From assembly GCA_036898135.1 (NCBI GenBank), contig CM072511.1, positions 163,384,564 through 163,448,563 of the forward strand: 64,000 bases of DNA, written 5' to 3'. Origin of the DNA: Oncomelania hupensis (lineage: Eukaryota > Mollusca > Gastropoda > Littorinimorpha > Pomatiopsidae). Positions within the stretch are counted from its first letter, which is position 1. Every line of letters starts with the position of its first letter. Below are positions 1-14,051 of the stretch, piece after piece. The notes under the pieces were generated by a model. It was not told the origin of the DNA, made no database searches, and saw only the letters and a list, made by a program, of their open reading frames with translations. A program made the translations under genes and the position numbers.

Positions 1-104
1 TGTCAGTCAATTAAAAAGCGATTTTGGAATGTGTTGATAAATTGAGCGATAATTTTGGGTGCCCCTTGGCACATCTTAAGCATTAAATACTGTAAGATAG
101 TGTG

Positions 105-1480
<1,376 letters not shown>

Positions 1481-2144
1481 ACCATTAAGAAAAATGATTT
1501 TGAATTTAGGTTATGAACTATTGCGTTGTTGTTTTTTAATGCAAGGTACAGTACACTGCAATATATCTGCTGAATTTGTGAGACGGTAGAGGGCATACAG
1601 TACAATGCATGTATAATAAGGAAGATTTTCCCAATGTCAGGTGGATGAACATTACTTGGGACACCCTCAGCCTTTACAGAAATAACAGGTACAATGCACA
1701 CATGCATTCAAACCCCCGTTGAGGTGCCGGGGGTTTCAGTATAACTCATTTGCTCTTTCTCATTCCTGCTATGTTCTATCAATCTGCTATACTATCTTCT
1801 TCTTCGCTAGACCAGTCATCCACCTTTTTCCTTGAAAACTCTTCCGGGACAAGACTCCTTATTTGTGTATGATGTCTGTTGGATCAGCTTGGGAATATTG
1901 GATGCTTTCTGCCAGGTGGTCACTAGGGCTTCCTGTGATGTTATTATTCAGCAATGTAGGCATTTTATATGTATGTGTTTTGTTGATAATTTATAATGAT
2001 GTTTGCATTCTATTTTGTTTTTGTAAACGGGGGTTCGATAAATTAGAGTACAGCCTCAGCGTCCCCTGCAAGGGATGTCTTTATTGTAAAGTGACTGGCT
2101 GGTGGAGAGCTTTCAGTTTTACCACTAAGGTTGTTTCGGCAGAT
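1481..2144. other. No gene recognised
   Basis: AT-rich sequence with only short frames lacking recognisable motifs. The end leads into the repeat cluster that follows. Confidence 0.6.
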
Positions 2145-3375
2145 CGTTTATGCGGATCAGGGGTTGTCCGGTCCTAATTTGGCTCGGAAGAGTCCGCTGG
2201 ACCTAAAGCAATAATCATGTAATGTAATGTACATGCATTCAATTAGATGTGTAAAATAATTCAGTAAGAATTCATGAACAAATTGATTACATTTTATTTT
2301 TCAAGTGTTCTTGTGGGAATCATTCTAAATGTATTTTTGTATTTGTATATGTGTGTTTAGATCATAACCATGTTTAAGATCATGTAAGAGTGTAGACCCG
2401 TTTCGTGAGAGGTCCTGATTCGGCTCATTGTAGTCCGCTGGACCCTATAGGCAATGAATAAACTAAATGCATAATAAACTGCAGTTCTCATAAATCCCCA
2501 CCAACCTTGTGTTTATAAATAATAATTTGTGCATTTGGTTTTTTTTTAATTCATTAATTGTGCATGTGTGCTTTTTCCCTTAAATATGCTGTAAACACTT
2601 TGTAATTAATCAAAGGAACTCCGTGTGGGATAGTTAATCGTTGCTTAAAAGGTCCAGCGGACTACAGTGAGCTGAATGCACCTCCCGTCAGCACGACTTA
2701 GTTTTATTTACTTTGGGATGTGGTAGAGTAGTCATAATATTATCATCAAATTGTATTTTTGTATTTGTATGTGCGTGTTTTGTGCATGCTTTTGATCTTG
2801 TGAGATTTTAGACCCGTTTTGTGAGAGGTCCTGATTCGGTTAACGTAGTCCGCTAGACCCTTATAAGCAATGGATAACTAACTAAATGAGCAGAGTCAGG
2901 ACCTCAGTAGTTGAAATTTCACAAATCAATACGACACATTTTGGTGCGGAAGTTTATCTAGTTTTCTCATCACTATGGTTTTATTTGTGTGGTGACATGC
3001 GGTTTTTTTTTCCAACATGGTGTTGACATGGGTTGGATGGTTGTAGAGCATGGTTTTTGTTGTTGTGACTATTGTGTTTACTATAGTGCAAGGTAAGGTC
3101 ACGGTCTCGACACGTCACGCAGATCAAATCATTTCACGGTGTTGATCTAAACTTATCGTTCACATTTAAACGAAAACCTCTTTCTGCAGCAATAGCTGCA
3201 ATCGTAAAGTACTGCACACTTTTCCCCTTTGTGTTTCTGATTTTGTAAGAAAAATATACCCGTTTCATGAAAGATCTGTTTCGTGAGAGGTCCTGATTCG
3301 GCTCATCGCAGTCCGTTAAATCCTGTAAATAATGAGTTACATCGTAGTCCGTTAAATCCTGTAAATAATGAGTTA
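2145..3375. repeat. Cluster of a short repeated motif, one copy inverted
   Basis: The motif is roughly GAGAGGTCCTGATTCGGCTC followed by AGTCCGCTGGACC. It occurs near 2,160-2,210 (degenerate), 2,393-2,462, 2,809-2,884 and 3,270-3,330. A reverse-complement copy lies at about 2,648-2,680. Copies near 2,330 and 2,753 share a TTTTTGTATTTGTATRTG lead-in, giving a period of roughly 420-450 bp. The last copy contains an internal 36-bp tandem duplication (3,304-3,375). The shared lead-in and short trailing AT tracts suggest stacked 3' ends of one retroelement, but no coding part is visible. Confidence 0.65.
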
Positions 3376-5361
3376 CTAATTAATCTCATATTTCCCCCCC
3401 CCCCCCCCCCCACCTTCCCTCATATTACCTTGCCCAACGGAGTTGAAAACGCTGTCCATCGCTTTCTGCAGTGGCCGTTTTTTGTGCTCGGGACGCCGTC
3501 GTGCTCTCGTTATTGGCTTCCCGCAGCATTTTGTTCAGACAAGCACTTTTTAACACATCAGTTTTAAACCAGATTTTTTTTTTAGAAGTTGACTGTGTAA
3601 AGATCTTTTAGTTTTTAAGAGATGTTGGGTTGTTTTTAAAGATTTACGTAGTATTATAAAGTTTTCATTTGATTATTTTTGAGGTCCTGATTCTGCAATA
3701 CTTTGTGATTGTGGACTATTGCTGGTAGTTGTGGTGCATGGACTGAGCAAGGTATTTGGTTTAGGTGTGAACAATAAGTTTAGATCAATTCCGGGGTTGA
3801 TTTGTGCTCTGCGTGACAGCGCTCACATATTGTCTACACTTTGTACGATAGTAAACACAGAGTAATACTGTAAGCTGAAAGTCAACAATCGGCCATCCCA
3901 TGTCAAGCGCCTATGGTTTCTTCTTAGCCAAGCATATAAAGTTATGAATGTTTGCACAAAGCATGTTTTAGTTTTATTCACGTTCACAAATTGTTCATTT
4001 CTTTTGCAATTATGATGGATTACTTACGTGAATACAGAGTTACATGTATATAAGATTATATTCATTTTCAGTGGCTGCTTATTGTTCTATACACCCGTGT
4101 GAATACCGGGGTATCTTTCATTATCGTGTCCATACTTTCTGAAAATTTAGTAAGACCAGTTGTGTCTGTTTTCTGTTGTTGTTTTTTTGTAATTGAATAA
4201 AACTTTTCGTTTTAAACCTATCTTTCACTGGCGTGTTCTGTGTATACTATTGATGTTATAGTCTGACCTTTCTATCACTCCTCCAGTTTGCATGTGACTT
4301 GTATGTTATAAGTGCACACATAATCATGGTGAGTAATGATTTGACTTGACTTTGACTAAAGTCCTGCTCTGCCATAGATAGTCTCGGGAAGAAGGTTATA
4401 ATTGGAGTATGTAGAAGTGCAGGTGGATAAAAATAGTAAACAGAAAGGCGAGTCTACAGAATGATAAGGGCAATTATTGAAGCAAACATTTCTACCAGGT
4501 AAAAGAAGTGAGAGGGTGAGAAGCGGACTTACAAATACAGCAACTGATATTCAAAGTACAATGAACACTTCAAAAAACAAAAAAAAAATCAAAAGACGTA
4601 ACTTCACGATTTTTTGCTCTTTATTTACATTTGTTTGATGAAGGTGCATATGTCAAATGTTCACAAAGCTTGGTTCCACTAAGCTAAAACAAAGACCACG
4701 AGTTTTTCCCCCACTGTATACAATACAGTCTTTAGTGCCTCACGAACGAATTGTCACAGGTACAAGATGCCATCAAAGTAAATTAACAACAGACAAACAT
4801 TTATTATTAAAAACTCTTCTCACCCAGACTCTTCTTTCTCCATCCAAACCTCTCCAACCAAAGTTTATTTTTGTGTCCTTATTCCATACACCCTTCTAAC
4901 TCCCCCCCCCAGGACTCCCCTCCAACCCTCACCACCAAACATCCTTGCTACAATTAACTATCTAAAACATTTGAATAATAGTAACAGTCATTAACGTTTT
5001 ACCAATAATAGAAATTATGCAACATACATTTCAATTTATTTATTTTTAAAATTCACGCCTGTGATATTATACGAAATTAAAATATAAACAAATTTAACAT
5101 ATAATTAATTAGGTAGTTCATTAACGCTAGTCCCATGCGGGAAAGCGAGATCTATGCTGAAAATAACGTTTTCAATTTCCGACAGCTTTCAGTATATGGC
5201 ATATTATTGAAAATGGAAACTTCAAAAATGAAGTTGGATTCTTTGTCTTTTACCCCATGCCATTTGTTTGCAAAATGTTCTTGGATTGAATGCGTGTGCG
5301 AGTTATTTTCTGTCTTTTGCCGTGCATGTGATATATTTGTTTCCAACTAATTATTACTCCA
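3376..5361. other. No gene recognised
   Basis: AT-rich intergenic sequence. A poly(C) tract lies at about 3,392-3,411. No frame has a recognisable domain and no RNA gene was seen. Confidence 0.6.
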
Positions 5362-5435
5362 ATAGTTTTTGTTTGTTGCCCCTACGACCTTCGGGTTATG
5401 GGACAGGATAGGATAGGATAGGATAGTTTTTGTTT
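5362..5435 (+). mobile_element. Extremely 5'-truncated GGATA-tailed LINE with its TSD
   Basis: Only about 48 bp of the element is present (5,375-5,422): its last 3' bases followed by a (GGATA)n tail. It is flanked by a 13-bp direct repeat ATAGTTTTTGTTT (5,362-5,374 and 5,423-5,435), a target-site duplication. The 3' terminal sequence (CCTACGACCTTCGGGTTATGG type) matches the ends of the longer copies near 14,070 (minus strand), 16,590 and 30,010. Confidence 0.85.
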
Positions 5436-5835
5436 CTCAGTTTTTTTTTTTTAAGGATTAAAAGGAATAATTGTTCCTTTGCTGAAACAAGAAGTGCAAG
5501 ACTAGGCCTAGCGACGAGTAGCGTAGCTTACACTGCTAACCCTTACGCATCACCATTCCTTCTTCCTTCCCCCTTCCCCCCCCCCCCCCCCAAGTTAATC
5601 CGAGTTTATGGTCCATTAAACTAGTGTGATTACTAATTTGTTTCTCATGACAAGCAAGGTGATATAATGAAATTAGAAACGAGTTAAAATAATAAAAACC
5701 AAAATTTTGTTTTGGGACAATAAAAGTAAAACTGAAAGTAAACAGGCCTTCATAGTATTCTGAACCTGGTTCTGAACAAGAAGTCTTGCTTCTTGATTGT
5801 CACAGGCACACCACTGGTATTGTACAACCGCCTGT
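5436..5835. other. No gene recognised
   Basis: Intergenic sequence with a poly(C) tract at about 5,576-5,592. Nothing else was recognised. Confidence 0.6.
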
Positions 5836-6323
<488 letters not shown>

Positions 6324-6346
6324 TCGGTGCTGAACCACTTGAGCAG

Positions 6347-6811
6347 CTACCCAGTCTTCTTCCTGAAGAAAGGATGCAGCCACAGGGCAGGAAGCGGTTG
6401 CTTTTTGACACTCAGGAGGAGGAGTATGAAGATCAGGACAGAGAGATCGATTGTGAAGAAGGCGGGAGTGAAGACATTGACTTCGACTTTAAGAACTTCA
6501 AATTTGAGAGGGTCAGATAAATCATAGCAGTGTACTATGTGGAAGGTTACTTTGTTGGGGAGGGGACATCAGTTTTGAGTGAGGAGGAAGGGACAGTGAA
6601 CTTTCTTAAAAGTGCAAGAGGCACTGAGGATGTGTTTCGCTGGCCCAGCTGGTCTGACTGCTGCCAGATTCCTGCATCGGTTGTTTTTGGACGCAACATT
6701 GTACATGCACCATTTTCTTCTTCCGTCAGAACATTCACAGTCGAATCTCCTGCAAACCTGCCTGCCATGTACACCTGTTTGAAGCAGTACTTGACTGACA
6801 ACTTTGTTTGA
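6347..6811 (+). pseudogene. C-terminal fragment of an unidentified multicopy protein
   Basis: One frame runs LPSLLPEERMQPQGRKRL, then an acidic stretch rich in Glu and Asp, then FKFERVR. An in-frame TAA follows at 6,518-6,520. The same frame continues IIAVYYVEGYFVGEG with later FLKSAR and VFRWPSW motifs, and stops at 6,809-6,811. The VYYVEGYFVGE-to-FRWPS arrangement suggests a small beta-barrel reader-like module, as seen at the C-termini of some repetitive, transposon-associated invertebrate proteins. That parallel is from general knowledge and was not verified here. The 5' side is cut off by the SINE tail, so the protein start is missing. Truncation plus the internal stop make this most likely a pseudogene; an exon joined by splicing that removes the stop is a weaker alternative. 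Confidence 0.5.
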
Positions 6812-8291
6812 CTAACTTTGAAGAAGGGGTATATGCATTTGACTGTCACTTCTCATCCGACTGTGCACTTTGCAAGAATTTAGTTTTCTCCAGAGAAGTG
6901 TGAACAATGTTAGTAAATATCTTACTTGATTGAACACATATTTGTGAAGTTAAAATTGTAATCAATCTAAACAGCAAAAATCATGGCCGTATTTTCAGTA
7001 GTTTTTTTTAAATATTTTAATCTGAAATGTGCTCCCCTCTAAATTTCCTTAGGTTTCCGCTGGAGAACCTGGAGGCTGTGTCCACTTTTTTTGGATTATT
7101 TTAAACATTACACTGAATTTTACTGATGTCTGTAAAGATTGTACTGTCATCAATCTACAAACCAAAAATTATGGTTGTATCTTAAATAGTTTCTGAATTA
7201 TTGGCATTGAAGTGCGAGAAATTATAACTTTCCCGTTTTTCTGCTTGACAAATTGAGTTTTTTGTCATTGTTGAGGCTCTCATACTCCAAAAGTATTGAA
7301 CTAAGCTGTCTGAAAAACTGGCCATGTTCTACACAAATTTATTTGGAAAATCGGAAAGTTTCAGACAGCTGCTATACATATTGTGTAAATTGTGATGACC
7401 CAAAGTTGCCCCCCCTCCCCGTGCAATGTTGCGATGGTTTTAATTGTGTTTTTTTTTGTTAAGTTTGCATGCTTGCTGACAGAAGCCATATGAGATTAGA
7501 GGGCTAGAACTATGTGTTTTTTCTATTCCTGGTTGCTGATAAAGTTGCCCTATTTTACAGTTTTGAACATAGTTGCGACAGCGTATATACTAAACTATCA
7601 ATATCTCAGGAACTAATAAAGGTATCCACTCACTTTGATGTGTGGTTTGCTTGTACTTTATTTTTCCTTCAAGACATCACAAAACATACACTCTCACTTC
7701 AAAACCAAGTTTTGACTGCCGCTACCTAAATTAATAGAAATAAAATAAACTTAATTTAAATTAAATAAAATGAACAAAAATAAATGAAATGTAAAAAAAA
7801 ACAGAAACAGCTACCAAGAATTGAAAAATAATGAAATATCGCAAAACTTGAAACTTGTTCCGATTATAATGGATATAAAAACAATCAAATGTATGTTTTG
7901 ACCCTGGCACCTGTGCTAAAACTTTATGAATTTGTAATTCTTTTAAATACACATAGCTTTTTAAATAACCAATATTTCTCTCCTTTTCTCTTTCTATGAT
8001 GATTGTCACACGTTTGAATGGTTTCTAGTTTAGCATATATTTAAATTCTTGGAAAACTAAATTTTGTTAAAATATCACATGCATTTGTAATGAAAATATA
8101 ACCGTTCAACACTTGCGAGTACAATGCAATGATATAAAGAGATATTTACTGAGCAATTATCATAAATTGAATAACATTCAAAATTTTAGTTAAATTTCAA
8201 TATTTGAAATTATTGTTACAAAACGGTGTTGTCACAGTGACATAAAATACATACAAAAGGCAAAAAGGAAATGTGTCTGTAACATAATAAA
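6812..8291. other. No gene recognised
   Basis: AT-rich sequence; the first part may be 3' flanking sequence of the preceding fragment. No domain, RNA gene or structured repeat was seen. Confidence 0.6.
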
Positions 8292-8540
8292 CACAGGAAG
8301 TGTGTAAGACTCGCTGCTCATAACTGTCTTTGTAAGTTACTTCCTCATGAATATTCATGTATTCATACCTCACAAACCCCTTGAAAAATCAACTATTGAA
8401 AAATGAGCCTTAGGCCTCAATAGTCTACAGGGCTGAATTCAACACTTCCTTCTGATCTGTTAACAATCTCCAGAATGTACTTGCTTATAATGGTTATCAT
8501 AATATCACAGGAAGTGTGTATAACTCGCTGCGGTGGTAAA
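8292..8540 (+). repeat. Pair of short direct repeats
   Basis: A roughly 26-bp sequence beginning CACAGGAAGTGTGT and continuing into AACTCGCTGC or GACTCGCTGC occurs at 8,292 and again at 8,506. The intervening 190 bp holds nothing recognisable. Confidence 0.7.
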
Positions 8541-8572
8541 AAACATCATAACTCACAATGATGGGTAGACGG

Positions 8573-8574
<2 letters not shown>

Positions 8575-8615
<41 letters not shown>
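8575..8615. repeat. (GT)n microsatellite
   Basis: Pure GT dinucleotide tract of about 40 bp. Confidence 0.97.
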
Positions 8616-8616
<1 letters not shown>

Positions 8617-8787
8617 ATTGTGGATGCAGGTGACAAGGATTGTAGTCCTAACCTTATCTGATGTAGTGTCACCTGCAGACCTTTTGACAGTTTGGTCGAC
8701 ATTTAGACACAAGCCCTGGGTTTATCTTCAGTCAGGTTGTCCTCGTTTCCAGTGTCACCTAAGGGTCAGCCTGCTTAATGCCAAGGG

Positions 8788-8790
<3 letters not shown>

Positions 8791-8822
<32 letters not shown>
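8791..8822. repeat. (GA)n microsatellite
   Basis: Pure GA tract followed by a G-rich stretch. Confidence 0.95.
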
Positions 8823-8828
<6 letters not shown>

Positions 8829-9075
8829 GGAGGGGGGGGGGTATAGTACTTAGCATATTGTTTCCACAAAATCGTCAGCTGTTGTACAGTGTGATACAGC
8901 ATGCAACAGCAAAGCGACCATAAAATGTGAAATAAGCGCCTGCAGTTTGAAATTAATCCTGGCAACAACAACAGATTTTGATTTGAAGTAAGAGCTTTCA
9001 TCAAAATGAAATGACAATGCTCTATTCTGCAGGCAAACTTCAGATTCTAGCTTGGAGAAAGGAACTAACATCAAA

Positions 9076-9178
9076 AGTCTTAGCAAAACAACTTGTACCA
9101 TTAAAGCATATATCACATGATAATTGAAACCTTTCCACCTGCTGCATAGATCAAGAAGCCTGTAAATCGTAATAGATT
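9076..9178 (+). repeat. 103-bp dispersed repeat, copy 1
   Basis: Starts AGTCTTAGCAAAACAACTTG and ends AATAGATT. A same-strand, same-length copy with a few substitutions lies at 12,342-12,444. No coding potential and no pol III boxes are visible, and the family is unknown. Confidence 0.85.
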
Positions 9179-10194
9179 TAAATACACACATTTGTTAGAC
9201 GGTGGTAATAGCACAGATCTGTATCTCAAAAGTTCTCCTCTTCACCCCCCCCTTACCCCCAAAAAAAATCGTTGGCATGTGGCCCACAAATGAAGCCAAC
9301 CCTGAACTTCCCATGGCTTGGGGAGGACACAAACATGTCTAACATATCTAGAAAATGAAAGAGGGGTAGTGGGTCATGGGGTAGTTTGTCTGGGAGGGTC
9401 GGTAGGAGGGGAAGGGTGGGGCAGGAAGGGAGAAGTCAAATGATGGGCACCAGAAACCAGACAATCACCTCAATGATCAGAGTCAGTGATTTGCAGGTGA
9501 CGCCATGTACGCCTATACATTGTGTTACTGCTTGCAGCACTTTTCTGTTAACGTGTATTATTTTGTTTACAGCACATTTCTGTCACATACATGCAGAGTT
9601 CGATGGTTCCCTTCGTCCTCCATGCTCATGCCATGGGACATTATAACCTCTTGTTCTTTATCAATCAGGTCGCGCACCTTTGCCGTCAGACAATAATCAC
9701 ACTGCTATTTTTATGAAACAATCTAGATCACAACTGACAAAAGCTCTGAACATAACACTTCACAGTACCCTCCACCCACCATTGTCCGACCCCACCTCCA
9801 CCTCCTTCCAATACTTCTCCATCCGCCTCTATCAAATTCTCACACTACAATACTTTCAATGAAATCACTGAACCTTGACTGGGGCTTCTATAGAAATTAC
9901 ACAACAGGACATCACTTTCCATGGTGTGACAAAAGCCACCAGATTTGATCATTTCAACAGGCTTAGAACTCTTTTTGAAGTTAGCGTAGACAATGTTCCA
10001 TATCAGTAGCAACAATGAGTAGTTCTGATGCCCAACTTTACTGCCTTTTTTCTTATAAATGCTCATTTCAATTATAGACAACCGTTTTCCCTCCGCTAAA
10101 GTAACAAGGGTAGTTTGGAGCAAAAACTATTTCCAGAACGCCCCACAAACATTGTCACTTTATTTTCAATATACAGTGCTTTTCCATTCGAGTA
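9179..10194. other. No gene recognised
   Basis: Mixed-composition sequence with G-rich and C-rich patches near 9,240 and 9,370-9,430. No recognisable feature was seen. Confidence 0.55.
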
Positions 10195-10545
10195 TTATCT
10201 TCTGCTGTACAATTCTAACGAACAGCAATCTCCTACATTAATCTCCTACATTTCCACTGGCTTCCTGTGTCTCAGAGGATTACCTACAAAATCTGTACTT
10301 CCTGTTACAAGTGCGTCAATGGATTAGCCCCTTCCTACCTCACCAGAACATTCACTTCTACAAGCCATCTAGATATCTTCGTTCTTCCTCTTCCTCTGCT
10401 ACAAATACCCCGCTACAAACTCCTCTGCAGGCTGTCGATCCTTCTCAGTGCTTGGTCCTTCAACTTGGAACTCTCTTCCTCTCTCTCTTCGCAGCTCTCC
10501 GAACATAGCCACTTTCAAGTCCAACTTTAAAAAACTCATCTCTTC
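10195..10545 (+). mobile_element. LINE reverse-transcriptase C-terminal remnant
   Basis: Three overlapping frames each carry part of the C-terminal region typical of Jockey/L2-type LINE ORF2. The parts are HWLPVSQRITYKICTSCYKC with VNGLAPSYL (about 10,250-10,350), then YLRSSSSSATNTP, then LGPSTWNSLPLSLRSSPNIA with TFKSNFKKLI (about 10,450-10,540). The polymerase palm motifs are absent, so this is a 5'-truncated copy with at least two frameshifts. A longer relative lies at 41,952-43,080 on the minus strand. Confidence 0.85.
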
Positions 10546-10842
10546 CTTAGAAAAATCTGATCTCGCCTCCCATCACCATCATCATTCCTTCTTTTTGGAT
10601 TCAGATCACCGTCGTCACACCGCACGGCCCCAGCTCCCTCACTCCTTAGCTGCTCTCCTCCTCCCCCTCCCTCTCTCGTCTTTTATAGTTTACTTCTAAA
10701 TATTTTTTTCATGTTTGTATTATGTCTTTGCATAATTTATTAGTGTCTCGTTTTTGTTTTACTTCTTTTCGTATGTGTTTTGAAGTTAACGTTAAGTATA
10801 AATGCGTGAGAAATGCAATAGGAAAAAGCTATATAACTACCC

Positions 10843-10843
<1 letters not shown>
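10546..10843. other. LINE 3' flank, no gene
   Basis: Pyrimidine-rich then AT-rich sequence leading into the ATT microsatellite. It is probably the 3' UTR of the preceding LINE remnant. Confidence 0.5.
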
Positions 10844-10913
<70 letters not shown>

Positions 10914-10917
10914 AGCC

Positions 10918-10967
<50 letters not shown>
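10844..10967. repeat. (ATT)n microsatellite
   Basis: ATT triplet array interrupted once near 10,912-10,918. Confidence 0.97.
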
Positions 10968-10968
<1 letters not shown>

Positions 10969-11770
10969 GGCTAGGCTATTAATCTCCTTTATCATAACTA
11001 GCTGCCAGCAACTGCTTTCCTATCTGCTCGCTATCGATGCTTCCATTTAGACGCCAACCAACAGGGTTTCTTCTTCTTGCTACATCGATGCTACAGTTGC
11101 CATCGACAGCAACAACAACGGTCAGCCCAATCTTTACCAATCTGTTTGCTTCCAACCGATCTAGCCGTCCCCTGACAACCTGCTGTACTATGAGAGAGTA
11201 AGGGGAAAAGGGGAGAGAAGAGTCGGTCACATCCACCTACAAGCTACAGGCATCAATAAAAACGCCCATCAATGAAGTCATAGTGGCTAGCTAGTCAGTA
11301 ACATTGAACAGGTCATGTACTAGAGAGAAAAGAAGACAGAGCCCCAAGCCTAGTTTTTGACTGGAGACTGCACTAGGAGTATTGAACAACGTTGGCAGCA
11401 GACATTGTCCATACTGCAGTGGTAAACAAGTGTGAAAGTCGTACATACCTCCACAGTCTGTTGAAGCGCTTCAACGCCATTCCTGTGGCGGCACAGATTC
11501 CGTGGAATGATGACAATATACACCACACAAATAGATCACGCCACGCACACTCCACTTAGTCTGCTGAGCACTTTCTTCACGGCCCGATCATAAGCACAAG
11601 GGCGGAGGAAAACATTGTAGCCAAAACAACACTGTACAGGACTAGCTCTCGCTAGCTTAGTGGCGCACTTTCAAAACAGCTCACAACAACAGATGAAGCC
11701 AGTCTCCTATTAACATCTCGTGAGAAAATCGGCGAAGATGGCTATGTTCCAGACACTCGCAGCCAACAGC
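10968..11770. other. No gene recognised
   Basis: Less AT-rich than its surroundings. An ATGGCTATG with a purine at -3 occurs at 11,738, but the frame runs straight into a GA microsatellite, so no exon is called. Confidence 0.5.
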
Positions 11771-11829
11771 CTCACGAACAAGAAAGAGAGAGAGGGAGAG
11801 GGAGAGAGAGGGAGAGGGAGAGGGAGGGA

Positions 11830-11872
<43 letters not shown>
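11771..11872. repeat. (GA)n / (GGGAGA)n microsatellite
   Basis: Purine tract combining GAGAGG hexamers with pure GA. Arg/Glu and Ser/Leu frames over it are artefacts. Confidence 0.95.
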
Positions 11873-11874
<2 letters not shown>

Positions 11875-12341
11875 TTGCGGAGGCAGGCAGACACACAGAA
11901 CACAGTGCAACGCATGCGCACTTGAAGCTTTTGCATTGATTTTTTTTTAACTGTGGGGCCCGTTAAAGAGAAGCAACGTAGTCCCACTTTTCCTGTTGGC
12001 GTTACGTTGACAACCATTACGGATTTCCTCCCACAGATTTTATCTCCACAACTTTTTAACTCCTTCACAGCCATCCAAGATCAAGTATAAACAACAGAGG
12101 CTGACATTGGTGCTGGCAAAATGAGACAATTCTTAAAATAAACTTGTGTGTGTTTGTGTGTGTGGGGGTCATGTCATGTCATTTGTTAACAATTAACAAT
12201 GCATTTAAATCCAGTGTTACGGCTGCTCCCAACTTTAACTTGCACTGGTACTCAGAGGGTACATTTCAAACACTCTAAACAGTAAAAACAATTTAAATTA
12301 AGTCTTTTTCATCACACCCCAGTTAAATTAAAATCAAACAC
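11873..12341. other. No gene recognised
   Basis: No domain or repeat identified. Confidence 0.5.
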
Positions 12342-12444
12342 AGTCTTAGCAAAACAACTTGTACCATTAAAGCATATATCATATGATAATTGTAACCTTT
12401 CCACCTGCTGCATAGATAAGGAAGCCTGTAAATCGTAATAGATT
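12342..12444 (+). repeat. 103-bp dispersed repeat, copy 2
   Basis: Direct-orientation copy of 9,076-9,178, differing by a handful of substitutions. Confidence 0.85.
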
Positions 12445-13189
12445 AACACACAAGTGAAAACTGCCCGACCGTCATCATCACTGAGATTATAAATGTCAAA
12501 CGCTACACAAAAGGACAGTTTGATTTTTGAGTTTCTAATGCTTCGGCCACCTACGCATCATTCTTGATCCTTCCCACTCCACTCAACCCGACCCGTCATC
12601 CTCCCTCCCTCTCTCCCTCTCTCTCTTTCTCTCCATCCCTCACTCTCCTGCAGCAGTAAACTGTTGAACTTTGGGTGCCCTGGTGGTTGGAAAATTCGCC
12701 GAAGCGACAAAATATATCGTGCTGGGACTGAACTGAACTTTCAATACAAATTTTCCTGAAACAGGCAAAAACATCGAGTTTTTTTTTTTAATTAAAAACC
12801 TTACATAATATACAATAACTAACAAAAACAACAGGCACTGAATAAATATGCACGGAAGTCAAAATCTGTGAAAAACAAACAGGTAATGACACTATAAGAC
12901 AAACCCGGCAAAATAACCGAAATGACTTTAAATAAAAGTCTTTAATGAATATCTTATTCAATGCTGACTGTGTTGTGTGAGCGTTCTTGTCAATAATTTT
13001 TGTACACTGCGAGAAAATATTCTTCGCTGTTTGCCGGGACATTAATTTAATCATTAAGATTCTGATTCAGAAATAATACTTCCGATCGCTTCGCACGCGC
13101 TTTTCCCGTCAATGGAGTTCAAACTCAAAAATCCCCTGATCTACACTTCAGTCAATAAAAAAAATACACTCGAAAAAACAAAGATGACG
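12445..13189. other. No gene recognised
   Basis: Contains a CT-rich patch near 12,600-12,640. Nothing else was recognised. Confidence 0.5.
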
Positions 13190-13460
13190 ATGTGTGTGTG
13201 AGGGGGGGAGGGCGTAAGGGTGTGCGTACTTGTTTACACTGTGTTATTTTGACAAACCAGCGAACATCTACATAACTTGTTTTGACAGACCTACTTGTTT
13301 TGATGTCAAACCAATGATCCGTTAGGGTTGTGTTACGGTAAGGGTTAGGTTAAGAGTTAAACAGGGGAACGTAATAATATGACCCAACACCATGAAAACA
13401 AGTATGCGCGTGTGTGTGTGTGTGCGCGTGTGTGTGCGTGCGTGCGTACTTTTTAAACCA
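13190..13460 (+). repeat. Dispersed repeat with telomere-like core, copy 1
   Basis: A GGGTGTGCGTAC start leads through AGCGAACATCTACATAAC, ACTTGTTTTGATGTCA and AATGATCCGTTAGGG into degenerate TTAGGG units (about 13,322-13,360), then a GT/GC-rich tract. The reverse complement of the same unit lies at 62,986-63,140. Confidence 0.8.
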
Positions 13461-14051
13461 ACAAAGCGGCCAAGATTGTGACCGGGAGTAAAGACATGTG
13501 AGCGGCTTAAAAAGAAAACACAATTGACAAACACTGACCCGCCGGAAGCTGCTCTGAGCACAGGAGCAACAATTCAAAATAGCACTATTGAAACCAGAGG
13601 TGAACACGGATAGTGGATTAAGGGAGGGTGGGTGGGGTGAAGGGGTAGGCGGAGAGGATAGGAGCGGAGAGGGTAAAGAGGGATGGATGGAAGAAAAGAG
13701 AGAGAGAGGGGAGGGATAGTGGGGGTGGGTGGGTGGGGGATTGGGAGTGAAGCACAGCAGGTCGCTGACCGCCACCGCAACAGTGTTTCCCGCTTGTCCC
13801 CTCCACATTCCTCTGTCCGGTTTACCAAGGTCACACTAGTAGCGGCATGAATGAATGAAGCACCGTTAGAACCTTGAAACCACGACGTTTACAGCTGACG
13901 CTGCAGTATAAAGTTACTACAGTAGAAATAGATCTGCCAACAATCGCCCATCGTTGCAACACGCAAAACATCCATCCGCGCAGTGAAGGAAAAAACAGGT
14001 GGGCGCACGCACAAGCACACACACACTCACTGGAAACTGCGCCATAACAAT
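13461..14051. other. No gene recognised
   Basis: Purine-rich GGGTGGG and GGAGAGG patches at 13,617-13,745. No gene seen. Confidence 0.5.

Noticed and set aside
2145..3375. A CRISPR-like array
   Set aside because: Spacing is hundreds of bases, one copy is inverted, copies are degenerate, and the context is an animal genome.
11720..11950. A first exon starting at ATGGCTATG
   Set aside because: The frame runs directly into the GA microsatellite and no splice donor precedes it.
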